From: Bdellovibrionales bacterium | GTDB taxonomy: Bacteria > Bdellovibrionota > Bdellovibrionia > Bdellovibrionales > Bdellovibrionaceae | Reading direction: 5' to 3' | DNA: 55,404 nucleotides | NCBI GenBank assembly: GCA_005793345.1 | Contig: SXSU01000090.1 | Coordinates: 1 to 55,404, forward strand | Made by a program: the position numbers and the translations under genes | The notes under the pieces: model-generated | Databases searched by the model: none | Seen by the model: the letters and a program-made list of their open reading frames with translations, nothing else | Told to the model about the DNA's origin: nothing | Shown: piece after piece, positions 54,138-55,404 of the stretch | How positions within the stretch are numbered: the stretch's first letter is position 1 | How the letters are laid out: each line of letters starts with the position of its first letter

Positions 54138-55404
54138 ATGAAGGGTATTACTTTAAATAGAAAGTTTTATGCAAAGATTGTATTGTTATTTACCTTTGGG
54201 GCATTTAATGCGATTATGTTTCAGAATTGTTCAAACTGGAAAGGTAATGTTTTAGTAGATGCTAAAAATAATAAATTAATAGATGCAAATGGTGATGTAA
54301 TTGATAATCCTTTAAATCAAAGCGAACCAAGTCCTCAAATCTCTGTTGGTGAAGTGATAGTGCTTGAACAACATACGGTCATTGAAAATAACACTACTGC
54401 TTTTCAGACTCCGGCAAATTCTGATACAAGTACCAATTCAGGGACTGCTGATTCATCTTCTCAAGTTACACCTACCAACTCAAACCCATCTACAGATACT
54501 ATTCTAACAGATGGAAGTGATACTTTGAATTCTACTCCTACTTCTATTACTACTCCGTCTTCACCAAATCTTCCAACCACGCCAAATTCTCCTCCTGGTA
54601 ATAGTGAAACTTCAAATACAAATGAATCGCAAGTAGATAACAATTCAACTCCAAATCCACCACCAGCAATTACTGCTGTAAATCAGATACCTCCTGACTC
54701 TACTGTTGCCAATGATATCTTAAATGATACTGATTCAGATAATAGTGAATCCAATGCCTTAAAATTGTGTGGTCCACATTTAGCAGCATTGAAATTGATT
54801 GGACATGACGTATCGATTGGAAACGATAATGAAGAGGACGATGATGACGACGATAAATCATGTAAAGAGGATTCAAAATTTGATTTAAATAATTTATTAA
54901 AACAAGAACGAGTTGTTTTTAAGTTGAAAAAAGAAGGTCTTAAACTAAAAACTAAGGGTTTAACAGTTTTAATAAATGATTCTGATAAGAAAATGGTTAT
55001 TGAAAAAATTAAATTCCATGGGATTTTAATTGCATGTGGAAATATTCAAATCAAAAAATTAAAAGCTGAATCTCATATCTCTCACTTTATTTCAATCAAT
55101 TCAGATGTTAATAAAGGTCGAGCAAAAAGTGTAGCAGTGTTTTCAAAAACAAGTTCATCAACAGGAATTCAATTTACTAAACTGGATGGTAAGCTTTCGT
55201 TTAAACCTTTTGAGTTTTCAATTTTGAACGATAAACTAACAATCCTGAAAGATAACCACGATAATAATCACAATAATAAACACCATAATAACCACGATCA
55301 TAACGATGATGATGATGAACACGATGGGAAGAAAGAAAATGGAAAGGTTTTAAATCTTGTAAGTGATTTAATAAGTGCAAATAAAAATAAAAATAATAAA
55401 AATA
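54138..55404 (+). CDS. Putative lipoprotein with Asp/His-rich tract, partial (runs off window)
   Basis: Open from the ATG at 54138 (AAGGAGGG upstream) to the window end, over 420 codons without a stop. The N-terminal membrane segment ends in IMFQNCSNW with Cys31, the same residue number and NCSNW block as the VWA lipoprotein at 9790-12684. Residues about 40-210 are a low-complexity Ser/Thr/Asn/Pro linker; then a poly-Asp patch near 235-240, a folded region of about 130 residues (KLKKEGLKLKTKGLTVLI to FKPFEFSILNDKL), and a His/Asn/Asp-rich tract near 375-400 that could bind divalent metals. Family not recognised. Confidence 0.75.
   Translation, partial: MKGITLNRKFYAKIVLLFTFGAFNAIMFQNCSNWKGNVLVDAKNNKLIDANGDVIDNPLNQSEPSPQISVGEVIVLEQHTVIENNTTAFQTPANSDTSTNSGTADSSSQVTPTNSNPSTDTILTDGSDTLNSTPTSITTPSSPNLPTTPNSPPGNSETSNTNESQVDNNSTPNPPPAITAVNQIPPDSTVANDILNDTDSDNSESNALKLCGPHLAALKLIGHDVSIGNDNEEDDDDDDKSCKEDSKFDLNNLLKQERVVFKLKKEGLKLKTKGLTVLINDSDKKMVIEKIKFHGILIACGNIQIKKLKAESHISHFISINSDVNKGRAKSVAVFSKTSSSTGIQFTKLDGKLSFKPFEFSILNDKLTILKDNHDNNHNNKHHNNHDHNDDDDEHDGKKENGKVLNLVSDLISANKNKNNKN

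Noticed and set aside
54461..54643. A minus-strand reading frame opposite the partial lipoprotein
   Set aside because: It is the shadow of a low-complexity Ser/Thr/Pro coding stretch, with no ribosome site or recognisable domain.

Overview
The window is very AT-rich bacterial chromosome with densely packed genes and no rRNA, tRNA, transposase, phage gene or CRISPR array that I could find. The gene set points to the Bdellovibrio-like branch of bacteria (Bdellovibrionota, the former deltaproteobacterial predators), though this is inference from content, not a phylogeny. Supporting content: large secreted or lipoprotein genes with an unusual FQNCS lipobox, a von Willebrand factor A lipoprotein, HD-GYP proteins, a CarD regulator, an ftsE-ftsX-envC-ctpA cluster, a secreted subtilase, and a long haem cluster with an embedded two-component system.

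Layout. 1-3.8 kb (minus strand): lipid-type acyltransferases (GNAT/OlsB-like and PlsC/OlsA-like), an alpha/beta hydrolase and an M14-like peptidase. 3.9-9.6 kb (minus): a small conserved protein, ftsE, ftsX, an EnvC-like LytM protein, ctpA, then a histidine kinase cut in two by one in-frame amber codon. 9.8-12.7 kb (minus): VWA lipoprotein. 13.0-13.9 kb (minus): two YeeE/YedE half-transporters. 14.0-19.6 kb (plus): nnrD, an HD-GYP protein, a double-domain ABC permease and its ATPase, separated by palindromic repeats. 19.6-21.6 kb (minus): two ArsA/GET3-like ATPases. 21.6-29 kb: trigger factor, a secreted protein of unknown function, an NDH-2 remnant, class II and class I fructose-bisphosphate aldolases back to back, and lysS. 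29-30 kb: a second HD-GYP protein. 30.2-41.6 kb (plus): an almost complete C5 haem pathway in the order hemA, hemC (with a HemD-like C-terminal domain), hemL, histidine kinase, response regulator, hemE, hemN, hemY, hemH, hemB. 41.8-54 kb: small secreted protein, recG, decayed alkD-like gene, BPL_N protein, agmatine-to-putrescine genes (aguA, aguB), subtilase, carD, an EEP-family enzyme, and an RluA-methyltransferase fusion. 54.1 kb to the window end: a partial lipoprotein with an Asp/His-rich tract.

The most striking non-genic signal is a family of composite palindromic repeats at about eleven loci. A palindrome (module A, arms related to ATAACTGCTCATGATTAAG) is linked by a conserved spacer to a GGGGTGATT/AATCACCCC hairpin (B1) and sometimes to a second hairpin built on TTATGAAAATACAAAC (B2). 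Copies sit between genes, mostly at 3' ends. At five genes the stop codon itself lies inside the repeat, so insertion or recombination has occurred at the last codons. A different, larger nested palindrome lies beside one copy at 14944-15140.

Genome decay is also visible: an alkD-like gene with a large internal deletion and frameshifts, an NDH-2 gene whose 5' part is gone right up to the fba stop codon, and the amber-split histidine kinase.
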